Shown here: piece by piece, positions 43,144 through 55,753 of the stretch
Layout of the letters: each line of letters begins with the position of its first letter
Position numbering within the stretch: the first letter of the stretch is position 1
From: Linnemannia schmuckeri
Lineage: Eukaryota; Mortierellomycota; Mortierellomycetes; Mortierellales; Mortierellaceae
Length of the DNA: 64,000 nt
Assembly: GCA_029449235.1 (NCBI GenBank)
Contig: JANATG010000001.1
Location: forward strand, 4,712,001-4,776,000
Reading direction: 5' to 3'
Notes under the pieces: model-generated
The model's database searches: none
Seen by the model: only the letters and a program-made list of their open reading frames with translations
What the model was told of the DNA's origin: nothing
Made by a program: the position numbers and the translations under genes

Positions 43144-43387
43144 GTGTTGGAGGGTGGCATGGTCGGTGTAAACAATAAAATGAGAGCCATCCAAGTAGAA
43201 TCTCCAGGTCTTGAGCGCGTGGACAACAGCAAGTAATTCCTGCTCATGGGTTGGGTAGTTGCGCTCGGCCGAGTTAAGTTTGCGGGAGGTGAAGGCGACG
43301 GGGCGTGATACTCCATGCTCGTCGGTCTGAAAGAGGACAGCACCGAGGGCAAATCCAGAGGCATCAGTTTCGACGGTGGTGAGTAGG
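43144..43387 (-). pseudogene. C1 RNase H fragment on the far side of B1
   Basis: Minus-strand translation gives TVETDASGFALG ... YTDHATLQH, the RNase H part of family-C pol. It ends where the piece at 29376 resumes, so B1 split one C1 gene. Here the catalytic Asp of TDASG is intact, unlike C2. At 43387 it is cut by the 5' LTR of A2; the flank is gtagg. Confidence 0.88.
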
Positions 43388-43676
43388 TGCAACGATTGGA
43401 CCCCCGATTACCTTAATTAGATAAATAGACAACTATTACCAAAATACAAAGACATCTCTTCCTTCCACTCCTTACAAAAGTTGCATGGTAGCAAAGGTTC
43501 ACAATTCCACCAACAAGACCCCAGAACACTCAGCACAACCCCCAGAACACCCAGCATAAACCCCAGACTCCTCCAGCTCCCCAGAAACCTCACCTAGCAC
43601 CTCCTCCATCCCCTCACCCTGTCTTCCACCCATTAACACGTATTTTATCACTGACTTTTTATCGGAACTCACCATC

Positions 43677-44669
43677 ATGACCGACGACAACCTCGCCACC
43701 ATCATTGAACTTGACACAACCTCCAAACCCGCCAAGTACAACGGCACTCGCGATGGCTTCAAATGCCTCGCCTGGCTGAAAGAGGTGCAACGCTACTTTA
43801 CCATGAAGAACGTACCCGACAGAAAACGCACCATCCATGCCGTCAACCTCCTCAACCAAACCTCTCTCCTCTGGTGGGAATCACTTAACATCGACGACAC
43901 CTGCGAGTACTCCACCTTTACAACCCTGTTCAAGAAGGCATACATGCCTGATGGATTTCTCGAGCAAGTTCGCGGCCTTCTTCTCAATGCCAAGCTTACC
44001 ACCAACCTGGCCGAGTACCTTACCCGCATCCGCCTCTACATGAACATCTTGCTCGCGGAAGATCCCACTGGTCGCGTGTTTCTCGAAGCCACCGTCAGAG
44101 TTGTTTTTCTCCAAGGCTGCCCCGACGATCTGAGACAGCTGCTTCAGACCGATCAGGTATCTAACCCCAACAACACCTTTTTTGATATGTGTTCCAAGGC
44201 TGAAGGATTTGACACCATCTATGCTTTTGGCCCCAAAGGAGCCACAAAGGGTATGTTTGCCAAGGCTATGAATAGCATGCGCTCTCACACTCCAACCACC
44301 AGCTCAAACCCAGCACCCCCAGCTTTTGACCCAATGGCAATGGAAATCGATAACATCAGCCTCGACCCCACCACCCGCGCCCTTATGGCCTCGGTCCAGT
44401 CCCTTACCATTGCCGTCCATGCCATGACAACCCAATTCAACAATCAACAATCCCAACCACGCCTTGCCCGCCTTACCGACGATGAAAAGAAATATCTGCA
44501 GGACAACAACGGATGCTTCAAGTGCCGTCGAATCAACGCCGGACACTACTCTTGGGACTGTGGAAAAAACCGCAACACCAACCGCTCATCCAGGGCCCAG
44601 ACCGTCAACAATATTGCTAACGTGGGCAATCTCCCAACAGACCAGTCGGGAAATGCCCCCAGCAACTAG
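43677..44669 (+). CDS. gag: A2 gag
   Basis: Matches A1 gag with few changes, for example YDG to YNG and ALVQ to ASVQ. The longer reading from the LTR-junction ATG (43485) is interrupted by TAA at 43557-43559, where A1 has CAA (codon 25). The frame therefore starts at the internal ATG 43677. If the internal ATG is the natural start, Gag is intact; otherwise this copy is defective. The zinc knuckle and the frameshift heptamer (44648-44654) with its stem are kept. Confidence 0.85.
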   Translation: MTDDNLATIIELDTTSKPAKYNGTRDGFKCLAWLKEVQRYFTMKNVPDRKRTIHAVNLLNQTSLLWWESLNIDDTCEYSTFTTLFKKAYMPDGFLEQVRGLLLNAKLTTNLAEYLTRIRLYMNILLAEDPTGRVFLEATVRVVFLQGCPDDLRQLLQTDQVSNPNNTFFDMCSKAEGFDTIYAFGPKGATKGMFAKAMNSMRSHTPTTSSNPAPPAFDPMAMEIDNISLDPTTRALMASVQSLTIAVHAMTTQFNNQQSQPRLARLTDDEKKYLQDNNGCFKCRRINAGHYSWDCGKNRNTNRSSRAQTVNNIANVGNLPTDQSGNAPSN

Positions 44670-47600
44670 GTGCAGTCCAGGACCCAGTTGCTGAAATCCC
44701 CTCTCTTTGCCCCAGTGGTGAAGGGAGTGATCACACCCCAGAGTTAAGTAGAAAAGAAAAAAATGAAATAAAGTTGCCAGATCGCTCAGTTAATAAGATT
44801 AGCAACCAAACTCAGATTACAAACTCAAATCGTGATACTCACTCCCCCCCCACTCTGGCACCTTCACTGGACCAGACCTCAACGTTTGACTCGTCCCACC
44901 TTGTGTCTAGAACCTCAGATGGACCAGACCTGGACCTGGATACCCCTGTTGTGTCGACCACACCGCCTACAAAGCGACAGTTGAGAAGACGGAGACAAAA
45001 GCAATTGCGTCTCTGTTCATTTTCTATCGCTGAGGCTGAGCGCCAATTGCTCACTTTTAACTGCCTTGTCAGTGGCTTCCCGGCTCGCGTGCTGATCGAT
45101 GGCGGTGCTGAAGGTAATGTAATCAGCACATCCTTTCAAAAGAAAAACAACTTGCCTCGAACCGTCATCAACCCCATCCCTGTTCTTCTCCCCGACGGCT
45201 CATCCTCTATTACCAACCATACGGTCAACATCACCATCGAACGCAAAGGATACACTGACAACCTCAACCCAATCCTGTACCCACTCAAAAAATACGACCT
45301 TATCCTGGGCAAACCATGGCTTACTCACATCAACCCACAAATCAACTGGCGCACCAATGCTCTCCACTTCAACCACAACAACACAGCCATCGAATGGGAC
45401 TGTACTGGATTCAAATCAAATAATATTCAAACCCGCACCGGTGGCCGCCTCCTTACCCACCTACACTTTCACACCATGGCCACCCTCCCCGGCTCCGACG
45501 TATTCTTGGCACTGGTCAAATCTTCCAAGGATCTGCAGAAGGACAAGGACAACAAAGACAAGGACGCATCAGCACCACCCAAACGCCCAGCTATGACGCC
45601 TGAGATCAGAGCCATCGTTGAAGACGAGTTTAAGGATGTGTTCCCCGATACACTCCCGAGCGGCCTTCCACCAGACCGAGGCGATGCCATGAAAATTGAG
45701 ACAGACCCAACAGCCGATCCACCCTTCAAACCAGTCATTCGCCTCTCAATCGCAGAACTCGACGAACTCAGGAAGCAACTTGACGATCTACTTGCGAAAA
45801 AATTCATCAAGCCCAGCACATCACCCTATGGCGCCCCAGTACTCTTTGTTCGGAAAAAGGATGGCACCCTGCGTATGTGTGTGGACTACCGCGGTCTGAA
45901 CAGGATTACCAGGAAGAACAGACACCCTCTACCCAGAATTGACGAACTTATCGATCGTTTTCGTGGCGCCCGCTATTTTACCAAACTGGATCTACTCTCG
46001 GGATACCACCAGCAGAGGATATATGAACCACACACCCACAAAACAGCATTTCGATGTCGTTACGGCCATTTTGAATTTAATGTCGTTCCGTTCGGACTCA
46101 CCAACGCACCAGCCTCATTCTCTAACATGATGCTACGGGTACTGGATCCGGTTCTGGACAAATGGGTGGTGGTATACCTCGACGACATCCTGATCTATTC
46201 CAAAACCGAGGCCGACCATCTGAAACACCTTCGCAGCGTCCTTGAACTTCTACGAAAACATGGACTGTACGTCAAACTCAGCAAATGCTCATTCATGCAG
46301 GAGCAGACTGAGTTCCTGGGCCATACCATCTCCAAGAACGGGATCTCCACCTCAGCAGGTCTTGTCAAAGCTATTCGGGAATGGCCTCGCCCCACCAGTA
46401 TCAAAGATGTTCAACAATTTTTGGGCCTCGCACAGTTCTACCAGACCTACATCGACAAGTTTGCCGACATTGCCCTACCCCTCTCGGAGCTTCTAGCAGG
46501 CGGAGCGACTTTTTCATGGGACAACGACAAGGAACAGGCATTCATCACCCTCAAAGCGGCCATCAGCTCCGCCCCAGTTCTACGTATATTCGACCCCGAC
46601 TTGCCAACCACCGTCGAAACGGATGCATCTGGATTTGCAATTGGCGCTGTTCTCTTTCAAACGGACGCGAACGGAGTATCCCGACCCGTTGCATTCACCT
46701 CACGAAAATTACAACCAGCAGAACGGAACTACCCAACCCACGAGCAGGAGCTACTGGCAGTCGTGCACGCCCTTAGGACATGGCGATACTACCTAGACGG
46801 ATCCCACTTTATTGTTTACACAGACCATGCAACCCTTCGCCACTTTCCAACACAGCCTAAACTCACCCGCCGTCAGGCTCGATGGATGGAGCTGCTGCAG
46901 GAATACGACTTTGACTTCAAGTACAAGCGCGGAGCAGATAACACAGTCCTCGACGCCCTGTCTCGACGACCCGACCATCGCACGGAAGATCCAGTCAGCC
47001 CATCCACAGAACCAGTGGAGATTCATTCAATTGATATCCAGCTTGAACCAGGTGTGAGGCAGCGCCTGATAGAGGACTACCAGAACAGCCCCAGGCTTAG
47101 TCTCGTCTATAAAAGCTGCCTCGAGGGAAGTGTGCCCCCCGGTTATTCTTTTCACAATGGCCTTCTCTACTATGACCGCCGCGGCACCGTCGTTCTCGCT
47201 ATCCCTCAGAAAGCTGACATTTGCCACTCTCTTTTGCATGACTGCCACGATGCCCCCATAGCTGGCCACTTTGGGTTCAGGAAAACATACGACAAGCTGC
47301 GACGAATAGCATACTGGCCCAACATGGCAAAGGAGACCCAACTCTATGTCGACTCGTGCGAAAAGTGTCAACGCAACAAGCCAAGTCAGGAGCGACCTGC
47401 TGGACTCCTTCAACCTCTACCCATTCCCGTCAGACGCTGGGAGGTGGTGACCATGGACTTTATAACCCATCTGCCCAAGACACCTCGCAATCATGATGCC
47501 ATCACCGTCTTTGTCGACAAGTTATCCAAGCATGTCCACTTTGTCCCCAGCACCACCACCGCCACCGCCCCCGACATTGCTCGCCAGTTTTTCGACAATG

Positions 47601-48520
47601 TGTTCCGCCATCATGGGATGCCAACAACAATCGTCTCGGATCGCGATAGCAAATTCACCAGTCATTTTTGGCAGGAGCTCCACCGGCTTATGGATGTCAA
47701 GCTTGCGATGTCAACAGCCTATCACCCACAGACGGATGGACAGACGGAAGTTATGAACAAGACACTAGGAATCATGCTGCGCGCCTTTATCGATGAAAAG
47801 CAGACTAACTGGGACACCCTCCTCCCTGCAGCAGAATTTGCCTACAACAACTCCGTCCACCACTCAACCGGCCATTCACCTTTTTTCCTCAACACTGGAC
47901 AACATCCCCGCATCCCCGCCACCCTCCTCTCCCACACTGACAGCAACGTCCCCAGCGTCCATGACTATCTGGATCAGCAAGCAACGGCACTAATTTTTGC
48001 CCAGGATGCACTGCAGCGAGCTCAGGATCATCAAAAGGAACAAGCCGACAAGAGACGACGCGACCATGACTACAAAGTTGGCGACAAGGTCCTTCTCAGT
48101 GCAGAGAACATTACCATGCCAGCCGACAGCGGACTCAGCTCGGACAAGCTCAAGCCTCGTTTTATTGGACCATTCACCCTACTGGAGCAACGATCACCAG
48201 TTACCTTCCTCGTCGACTTACCCCCCTCCTACAACATCCACAATATCTTTCACGTCGATCTTTTTCGCCACTATATTGAGTCACCACTTACATTCGGCCG
48301 CCGAACACCAGCACCACCACCACCTGTCGTCGTCGAAGGCACCGAGGAATACGAGGTCGAATCCATTCTACGATACAGAAAGTACCGGCGACAGCACCAG
48401 TTCCTCGTTGCTTGGAAAGGTTACGGACGTGAGGATCAGACATGGGAGCCAGCTGCCAACCTGGAAAATTGCCAAGACCTGGTCAACGCATTCAAAAAGG
48501 ACCATGGGATCGTTTTTTAA
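44655..48520 (+). CDS. pol: A2 pol: protease, RT, RNase H, integrase, chromodomain
   Basis: Same domains and residues as A1 pol, with no difference that I could see over 1,248 residues from 44774. Such identity between two copies suggests very recent amplification or gene conversion. It is expressed through the same -1 frameshift signal. The purine tract AAAAGGGGAAGG precedes the LTR at 48531. Confidence 0.9.
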
Positions 48521-48530
48521 AAGGGGAAGG

Positions 48531-51500
48531 TGCAACGATTGGACCCCCGATTACCTTAATTAGATAAATAGACAACTATTACCAAAATACAAAGACATCT
48601 CTTCCTTCCACTCCTTACAAAAGTTGCATCAAACCCGCACCGGTGGCCGCCTCCTTACCCACCTACACTTTCACACCATGGCCACCCTCCCCGGCTCCGA
48701 CGTATTCTTGGCACTGGTCAAATCTTCCAAGGATCTGCAGAAGGACAAGAATAACAAAGACAAGGACGCATCAGCACCACCCAAACGCCCAGCTATGACG
48801 CCTGAGATCAGAGCCATCGTTGAAGACGAGTTTAAGGATGTGTTCCCCGATACACTTCCGAGCGGCCTTCCACCAGACCGAGGCGATGCCATGAAAATTG
48901 AGACAGACCCAACAGCCGATCCACCCTTCAAACCAGTCATTCGCCTCTCAATTGCAGAACTCGACGAACTCAGGAAGCAACTTGACGATCTACTTGCGAA
49001 AAAATTCATCAAGCCCAGCACATCACCCTATGGCGCCCCGGTACTCTTTGTTCGGAAAAAGGATGGCACCCTGCGTATGTGTGTGGACTACCGCGGTCTG
49101 AACAGGATTACCAGGAAGAACAGACACCCTCTACCCAGAATTGACGAACTCATCGATCGTTTTCGTGGCGCCCGCTATTTTACCAAACTGGATCTACTCT
49201 CGGGATACCACCAGCAGAGGATATATGAACCACACACCCACAAAACAGCATTTCGATGTCGTTACGGCCATTTTGAATTTAATGTCGTTCCGTTCGGACT
49301 CACCAACGCACCAGCCTCATTCTCTAATATGATGCTACGAGTACTGGATCCGGTTCTGGACAAATGGGTGGTGGTATACCTCGACGACATCCTGATCTAT
49401 TCCAAAACCAAGGCCGACCATCTGAAACACCTTCGCAGCGTCCTTGAACTTCTACGAAAACATGGACTGTACGTCAAACTCAGCAAATGCTCATTCATGC
49501 AGGAGCAGACTGAGTTCCTGGGCCATACCATCTCCAAGAACGGGATCTCCACCTCAGCAGGTCTTGTCAAAGCTATTCGGGAATGGCCTCGCCCCACCAG
49601 TATCAAAGATGTTCAACAATTTTTGGGCCTCGCACAGTTCTACCAGACCTACATCGACAAGTTTGCCGACATTGCCCTACCCCTCTCGGAGCTTCTAGCA
49701 GGCGGAGCGACTTTTTCATGGGACAACGACAAGGAACAGGCATTCATCACCCTCAAAGCGGCCATCAGCTCCGCCCCAGTTCTACGTATATTCGACCCCG
49801 ACTTGCCAACCACCGTCGAAACGGATGCATCTGGATTTGCAATTGGCGCTGTTCTCTTTCAGACGGACGCGAACGGAGTATCCCGACCCGTTGCATTCAC
49901 CTCACGAAAATTACAACCAGCAGAACGGAACTACCCAACCCACGAGCAGGAGCTACTGGCAGTCGTGCACGCCCTCAGGACATGGCGATACTACCTAGAC
50001 GGATCCCACTTTATTGTTTACACAGACCATGCAACCCTTCGCCACTTTCCAACACAGCCTAAACTCACCCGCCGCCAGGCTCGATGGATGGAGCTGCTGC
50101 AGGAATACGACTTTGACTTCAAGTACAAGCGCGGAGCAGATAACACAGTCCCCGACGCCCTGTCTCGACGACCCGACCATCGCACGGAAGATCCAGTCAG
50201 CCCATCCACAGACCCAGTGGAGATTCATTCAATTGATATCCAGCTTGAACCAGGTGTGAGGCAGCGCCTGATAGAGGACTACCAGAACAGCCCCAGGCTT
50301 AGTCTCGTCTATAAAAGCTGCCTCGAGGGAAGTGTGCCCCCCGGTTATTCTTTTCACAATGGCCTTCTCTACTATGACCGCCGCGGCACCGTCGTTCTCG
50401 CTATCCCTCAGAAAGCTGACATTTGCCACTCTCTTTTGCATAACTGCCACGATGCCCCCATAGCTGGCCACTTTGGGTTCAGGAAAACATATGACAAGCT
50501 GCGACGAATAGCATACTGGCCCAACATGGCAAAGGAGACCCAACTCTATGTCGACTCGTGCGAGAAGTGTCAACGCAACAAGCCAAGTCAGGAGCGACCT
50601 GCTGGACTCCTTCAACCTCTACCCATTCCCGTCAGACGCTGGGAGGTGGTGACCATGGACTTTATAACCCATCTGCCCAAGACACCTCGCAATCATGATG
50701 CCATCACCGTCTTTGTCGACAAGTTATCCAAGCATGTCCACTTTGTTCCCAGCACCACCACCGCCACCGCCCCCGACGTTGCTCGCCAGTTTTTCGACAA
50801 TGTGTTCCGCCATCATGGGATGCCAACAACAATCGTCTCGGATCGCGATAGCAAATTCACCAGTCATTTTTGGCAGGAGCTCCACCGGCTTATGGATGTC
50901 AAGCTTGCAATGTCAACAGCCTATCACCCACAGACGGATGGACAGACGGAAGTTATGAACAAGACACTAGGAATCATGCTGCGCGCCTTTATCGATGAAA
51001 AGCAGACTAACTGGGACACCCTCCTCCCTGCAGCAGAATTTGCCTACAACAACTCCGTCCACCACTCAACCGGCCATTCACCTTTTTTCCTCAACACTGG
51101 ACAACATCCCCGCATCCCCGCCACCCTCCTCTCCCACACTGACAGCAACGTCCCCAGCGTCCATGACTATCTGGATCAGCAAGCAACGGCACTAATTTTT
51201 GCCCAGGATGCACTGCAGCGAGCTCAGGATCATCAAAAGGAACAAGCCGACAAGAGACGACGCGACCATGACTACAAAGTTGGCGACAAGGTCCTTCTCA
51301 GTGCAGAGAACATTACCATGCCAGCCGACAGCGGACTCAGCTCGGACAAGCTCAAGCCTCGTTTTATTGGACCATTCACCCTACTGGAGCAACGATCACC
51401 AGTTACCTTCCTCGTCGACTTACCCCCCTCCTACAACATCCACAATATCTTTCACGTCGATCTTTTTCGCCACTATATTGAGTCACCACTTACATTCGGC

Positions 51501-51830
51501 CGCCGAACACCAGCACCACCACCACCTGTCGTCGTCGAAGGCACCGAGGAATACGAGGTCGAATCCATTCTACGATACAGAAAGTACCGGCGACAGCACC
51601 AGTTCCTCGTTGCTTGGAAAGGTTACGGACGTGAGGATCAGACATGGGAGCCAGCTGCCAACCTGGAAAATTGCCAAGACCTGGTCAACGCATTCAAAAA
51701 GGACCATGGGATCGTTTTTTAAAAGGGGAAGGTGCAACGATTGGACCCCCGATTACCTTAATTAGATAAATAGACAACTATTACCAAAATACAAAGACAT
51801 CTCTTCCTTCCACTCCTTACAAAAGTTGCA
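48531..51830 (+). mobile_element. A3: internally deleted family-A copy sharing an LTR with A2
   Basis: The LTR at 48531-48628 serves as 3' LTR of A2 and 5' end of A3. It is followed directly by sequence that in A1 lies about 1.94 kb inside the element (TCAAACCCGCACC), so primer site, gag and protease are gone. The 3' LTR (51733-51830) is followed by ctcgt and the ORF0 remainder, exactly as at the right end of A1. Scattered differences from A1/A2 show that A3 is not merely a duplicated A1. Confidence 0.9.
48629..51722 (+). pseudogene. pol: A3 pol lacking protease: RT, RNase H, integrase, chromodomain
   Basis: The open frame runs 1,032 residues from the LTR junction to the normal pol end. It retains RT (YLDD), RNase H, integrase and chromodomain but lacks gag, frameshift site and protease. 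Differences from A1/A2 include NNKDKD for DNKDKD, KADHL for EADHL, VPDALS for VLDALS, DPVEIH for EPVEIH and HNCHDA for HDCHDA. The last change replaces an Asp next to the zinc-finger His. It is unlikely to be translated normally, but the enzymatic part could act in trans if expressed. Confidence 0.85.
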
Positions 51831-51835
51831 CTCGT

Positions 51836-52543
51836 CCTCCACTTGCACCCATCAACACAGGCGATATTGAGAACAGAAGAAACGGCAGGGCACCTGCTCA
51901 AGCCACAATAATAACAACACCGACAGCAGCATCAACCCCGACTAGGGCAGCCGCTGCTCCCTACAACCCCCAGCAGCGTTCGACACGGAGGACACTCAGG
52001 GTCGACCTGGGACGCACTGCACAACCCATGCAGTGGACAATGCCGCCCAATGAGGCCGAGATTCGGAACACAGCCCTCAATAATCTACAATCCGTCTATC
52101 TGCGACTGCAATCAGAGAGGACTATTGTTCTTGCCAAACGAGCAAGCTACTTGTGCGACGCCTTTGGTGCATTTGATATTCCTCTTGGACAGGATCTGGA
52201 AGACATTGACAGCTTCAACCTTATGCACGATCGCGTGTACACCTCGTTACAAGAACACGCCGCACGACTCGACAAACACATTGCGTCGGTCCAGGAGCTC
52301 ATACAACAATTCGAGTTTGCAGTGAAACGTGGCCACCTCTTCGATGACTTTGGTTACCTCAAGACCAACAATTATGTACATGGTCCACTGCTCGGACTGA
52401 CGAACAGTCAGGTAGTGAAAGAGAGATCGTTCATCTCGGATTTTGCACCTCCATCACCTGCGACTGTCACACGCAACCTCGAACCCATGTCGCCCTCAGA
52501 TATGACCGAACAGCAATTAGCATACATAAGTAGCGGTCTCTAA
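51836..52543 (+). pseudogene. B2 ORF0 remnant
   Basis: Same sequence as the downstream 236 codons of ORF0 in B1, again entered from an A-type LTR with the ctcgt flank. The start and first 18 codons are missing. An internal ATG at 52028 could give a 171-residue product carrying the helical domain. Confidence 0.8.
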
Positions 52544-53050
52544 CAAAATAGCAGAAAACAAAAATAAAAATATTTTGTCATTTTCATCAGTAAAGACACT
52601 ATTGTTTTCCTATTTCGACGCTTCATCTGGATCAGCAACATCAAGATCTTGAACACAGGCAGCAACCCCAAATAAAAGATCTAGATGTTAGTTGTTGGAT
52701 CCAGATCAACTTTACCATCTTGTTTAAATTGTGGTATCCATCTCTCTCCCTTACACCTCGAGACTTATGTATCTTCGGATGATATATGACATATATGACG
52801 GAGCGATACACTTCTAAGTGTGTCACGTTTGCTTGTACACGCGTGCCTACATCTAGAGATGTAAAGCAGCAATGTGTGTTTCCTTTATTTTCCTAGAAGC
52901 AACAACATTGCTATACCTTTACAAGTTCGGAATACATCCTTCAAAAGATACGGTGTGAAGAGATGTACACGCCGAAGGGTACGTCTCTATTGAAGAGACT
53001 CTACCTTGTTGACATGGGCAGTAAATGTCTGAACAGTTATTGTATGTTCC

Positions 53051-53093
<43 letters not shown>

Positions 53094-53104
53094 CACCCCA
53101 TACC

Positions 53105-55753
53105 ATGTCGAATGACGCTACTTCCCACAACAACACTGCTGAACTCCCCGCTCTTCAGCAATTGGACATCAATGCCACTGATGCCTTTATCGTCACCTCG
53201 TCCTCGTCCTCTGCTCCTGACGGCTCCGAGGACATCGACATGGCCGATCATGACCTTGATGATCCTTCACCCTTCTCGGCCGATTATCTCACGTCTTCCG
53301 GCCAAGAACCCGATCTGAGCCAGTTCTCGATCATGTCTGATTCGGACTATAATGGCGATGTTGATTTGACATCCGATCTGCACGACGTACTGCTCTCCAA
53401 ACGCAATAGTCTGGAGCGATGGACAAAAGCGTACCGTCATTCTTTGCTCAGGGTTACAAAAACCCCAACCGAACATCCTTCGTATGCAACCTGGCATCAA
53501 GAATGCGCCAATCTCGCCAAGATCGTACGGCAGAAACAAAATGAGCATGCCTCTTTTGCTGCAGCCTTGAGTCTGGGTTCTCTGCCAACCGAGACCATCG
53601 CCTCGCCCACCTCTGCCACTACTGATACGGCAAAGGTCGACAACAAGAAGCTGTCACTAGACTCGGGTACGCCCCGGTTTGGTGATGCCAAGTATGGCAA
53701 AGGACAGTCTTTTCGTGTCATTCACGATCCTCACCTGTTCCTCGACAGCTTCAAAACCTATTGCGAGAACAGCTACGGCGAGAAACCATTCCTTGCCAGC
53801 GCGCAACGTCTACTCTGTATGGCCATCCTGGACGAACAGACTCGTCAGCAATTTAATGACGAACTGGCTCGTCATGGCACCTCCTCTCTTACATGGGAAG
53901 AGTGTGAGGTTGCATTTGTTAACAGCGTTCTGACTCCAACAGAACGTTTTCTCACCGTCGCTCGCGTTGCTGAGACAGGCCGTCGCAACAAGGAGTCCTA
54001 CCGCAACTTTGCACTACGTCTTCAACGATCTGTCCGTGTCTATCGCATCGACGACAGCAACACCACCGTCCTCTCTGGCATCATGGGTTCTATTCCTTCG
54101 ATGATACTGAACGTTATCAAGGGTGCGATCCAGAAGGCCGGCATGTCTCTGGCCGATGTCAGGCTAGACTCCATCAGTGAGGTCCTCACCGCTCTTTGCG
54201 CCATGGAAGGACCAGATGACTCTCTCAAGCGACCACATAGTCTTGTCGATGACGATGAAGATGACAAGAAGAATGCGCCCTCGTCCAAGACCAATAACAA
54301 TAACAGTCATGGTCATAAGCGACCGCGTCGTCACAATAACGACCGCCGCGGCAAAGGCAAGGCGACTGCTGACTCGTCTTCATCCTCATCTTCGTCCTCT
54401 TCCTCGTCTGGCCCCGGCAAGAAATCTTACCACTGTGACAATCATGGTGAAAACTACTCGCATGATACCAAGAATTGTAGGCACTGTACTAAGTGCAACA
54501 AGCATGGTCACACTGCCCCCTACTGTAATAGTGATCGCAAGAAGAGCTATGACAGTAAGGGTGGCAAGGGCAATAAAGACAAGAAAGAAGGTAAATTGTC
54601 TGTGCCTCCTTTTTCAGTACCTGAATTTTTGCCTGTTTCTGAACAAACCTTGCTCACTCATGCAACTATCTCTTTGCAGGCAAGTGAACCTGAGGACCCC
54701 GCTGTGGAGATCGACAAGTCATCAGTCGAATCGAGAGAAGAGTCACTTCCCTCTCCTGCCATAGCAGAACCCAGCAATAAACAATTACCACTGTCTGGTT
54801 CTAACACAATTCCTCTTGGTCCAATTCTGTCTCCTTCACTTGCTGTCCTTGCTTCCTCAACTGAAGAAAATAATGTTTCTGTGATTTCAGAAAATGTTGT
54901 GTCCATGACCACAGAAAATAATGTGTCTGTTACCCCTTTATCTGACAGCGAACAATCAGCTACAGCTGACGTGGCTGAACCTGCACCTACAAGTACTCGA
55001 CCTCAGTATGCGTTTCGCTCGTCACCACCAAAACAACCTGCCCTTGTCTCTGTACCGTATTTTGAAACGAAAGAACCTTCGTTTGCCAGCCTGTCTAATC
55101 TTGCCGCAAGCCAAGAGGACTTGGGCTACTGCAGTGACGACGACAGTAACTTTGGTATGAAGACTGAAGAACTTGATGCATTCGCATTCGACAAGTTAAA
55201 CATCAGACACTATGCAGCCATTAAGGACGCAGTAGAACATGACAATAGATTTCGAATTGAAATCCGTGCATTCAAAAGGACATACCACGCGTTGATCGAT
55301 ACTGGTGCTACACACTCTTTTGTCAGACATGATGTAGTCAAGGAACATAACATTCCTTACACCAAGATCCTTGGCAACTTTACACTAGCAAACAAGTCTG
55401 TTGTTGAACGTATTGGTGTAACTGATCAGGTTGAATTTGAATTCAATGATCGGTTTCTCTCTGCTCCTTTTGAAATAATTGACGATCAAGAATATGCTCT
55501 TACAATCGGAATGGATCTCTTTTACCATATGGGTTTCTCTCTCTGTGGCCTCCCAGAAATAAAAGAGATGGCACCCGTACATGATGCTCCCGTCGAAGAC
55601 GAAAAACCATCTTTGCGTCCGATTACTACACCTGAAGAAGAACTCACTGCTGATTTCAAGCGCATGAAAGGAAGATTCCTAGATGCAATCAGCAAAGCTC
55701 TCAAAGACAATGAAAATATCTCAAAGAAAGTTTCTGTCCCGTTCCTGAGATGA
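53105..55753 (+). CDS. gag: B2 ORF1: gag with C-terminal protease
   Basis: An 882-residue frame that reads the same as B1 ORF1, with the Cys/His zinc segments and the LIDTGATHSF protease motif. It is preceded by T11/A27 and 16 nt before the ATG, and ends in the ATGA overlap with ORF2. With its 5' LTR lost, expression would need a neighbouring promoter such as the A3 3' LTR at 51733. Confidence 0.9.
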   Translation: MSNDATSHNNTAELPALQQLDINATDAFIVTSSSSSAPDGSEDIDMADHDLDDPSPFSADYLTSSGQEPDLSQFSIMSDSDYNGDVDLTSDLHDVLLSKRNSLERWTKAYRHSLLRVTKTPTEHPSYATWHQECANLAKIVRQKQNEHASFAAALSLGSLPTETIASPTSATTDTAKVDNKKLSLDSGTPRFGDAKYGKGQSFRVIHDPHLFLDSFKTYCENSYGEKPFLASAQRLLCMAILDEQTRQQFNDELARHGTSSLTWEECEVAFVNSVLTPTERFLTVARVAETGRRNKESYRNFALRLQRSVRVYRIDDSNTTVLSGIMGSIPSMILNVIKGAIQKAGMSLADVRLDSISEVLTALCAMEGPDDSLKRPHSLVDDDEDDKKNAPSSKTNNNNSHGHKRPRRHNNDRRGKGKATADSSSSSSSSSSSSGPGKKSYHCDNHGENYSHDTKNCRHCTKCNKHGHTAPYCNSDRKKSYDSKGGKGNKDKKEGKLSVPPFSVPEFLPVSEQTLLTHATISLQASEPEDPAVEIDKSSVESREESLPSPAIAEPSNKQLPLSGSNTIPLGPILSPSLAVLASSTEENNVSVISENVVSMTTENNVSVTPLSDSEQSATADVAEPAPTSTRPQYAFRSSPPKQPALVSVPYFETKEPSFASLSNLAASQEDLGYCSDDDSNFGMKTEELDAFAFDKLNIRHYAAIKDAVEHDNRFRIEIRAFKRTYHALIDTGATHSFVRHDVVKEHNIPYTKILGNFTLANKSVVERIGVTDQVEFEFNDRFLSAPFEIIDDQEYALTIGMDLFYHMGFSLCGLPEIKEMAPVHDAPVEDEKPSLRPITTPEEELTADFKRMKGRFLDAISKALKDNENISKKVSVPFLR

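Larger units (their letters stand above)
43388..48628 (+). mobile_element. A2: family-A element, structurally complete but without target duplication
   Basis: Two 98-bp LTRs (43388-43485 and 48531-48628) bound an interior offset from A1 by a constant 12,973 bases, with only a few substitutions. The left flank is C1 sequence ending gtagg. The right LTR continues straight into truncated pol of A3, with no gtagg and no C1 continuation. The right end is therefore a recombination product (or an assembly join), not a fresh insertion. Confidence 0.9.
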
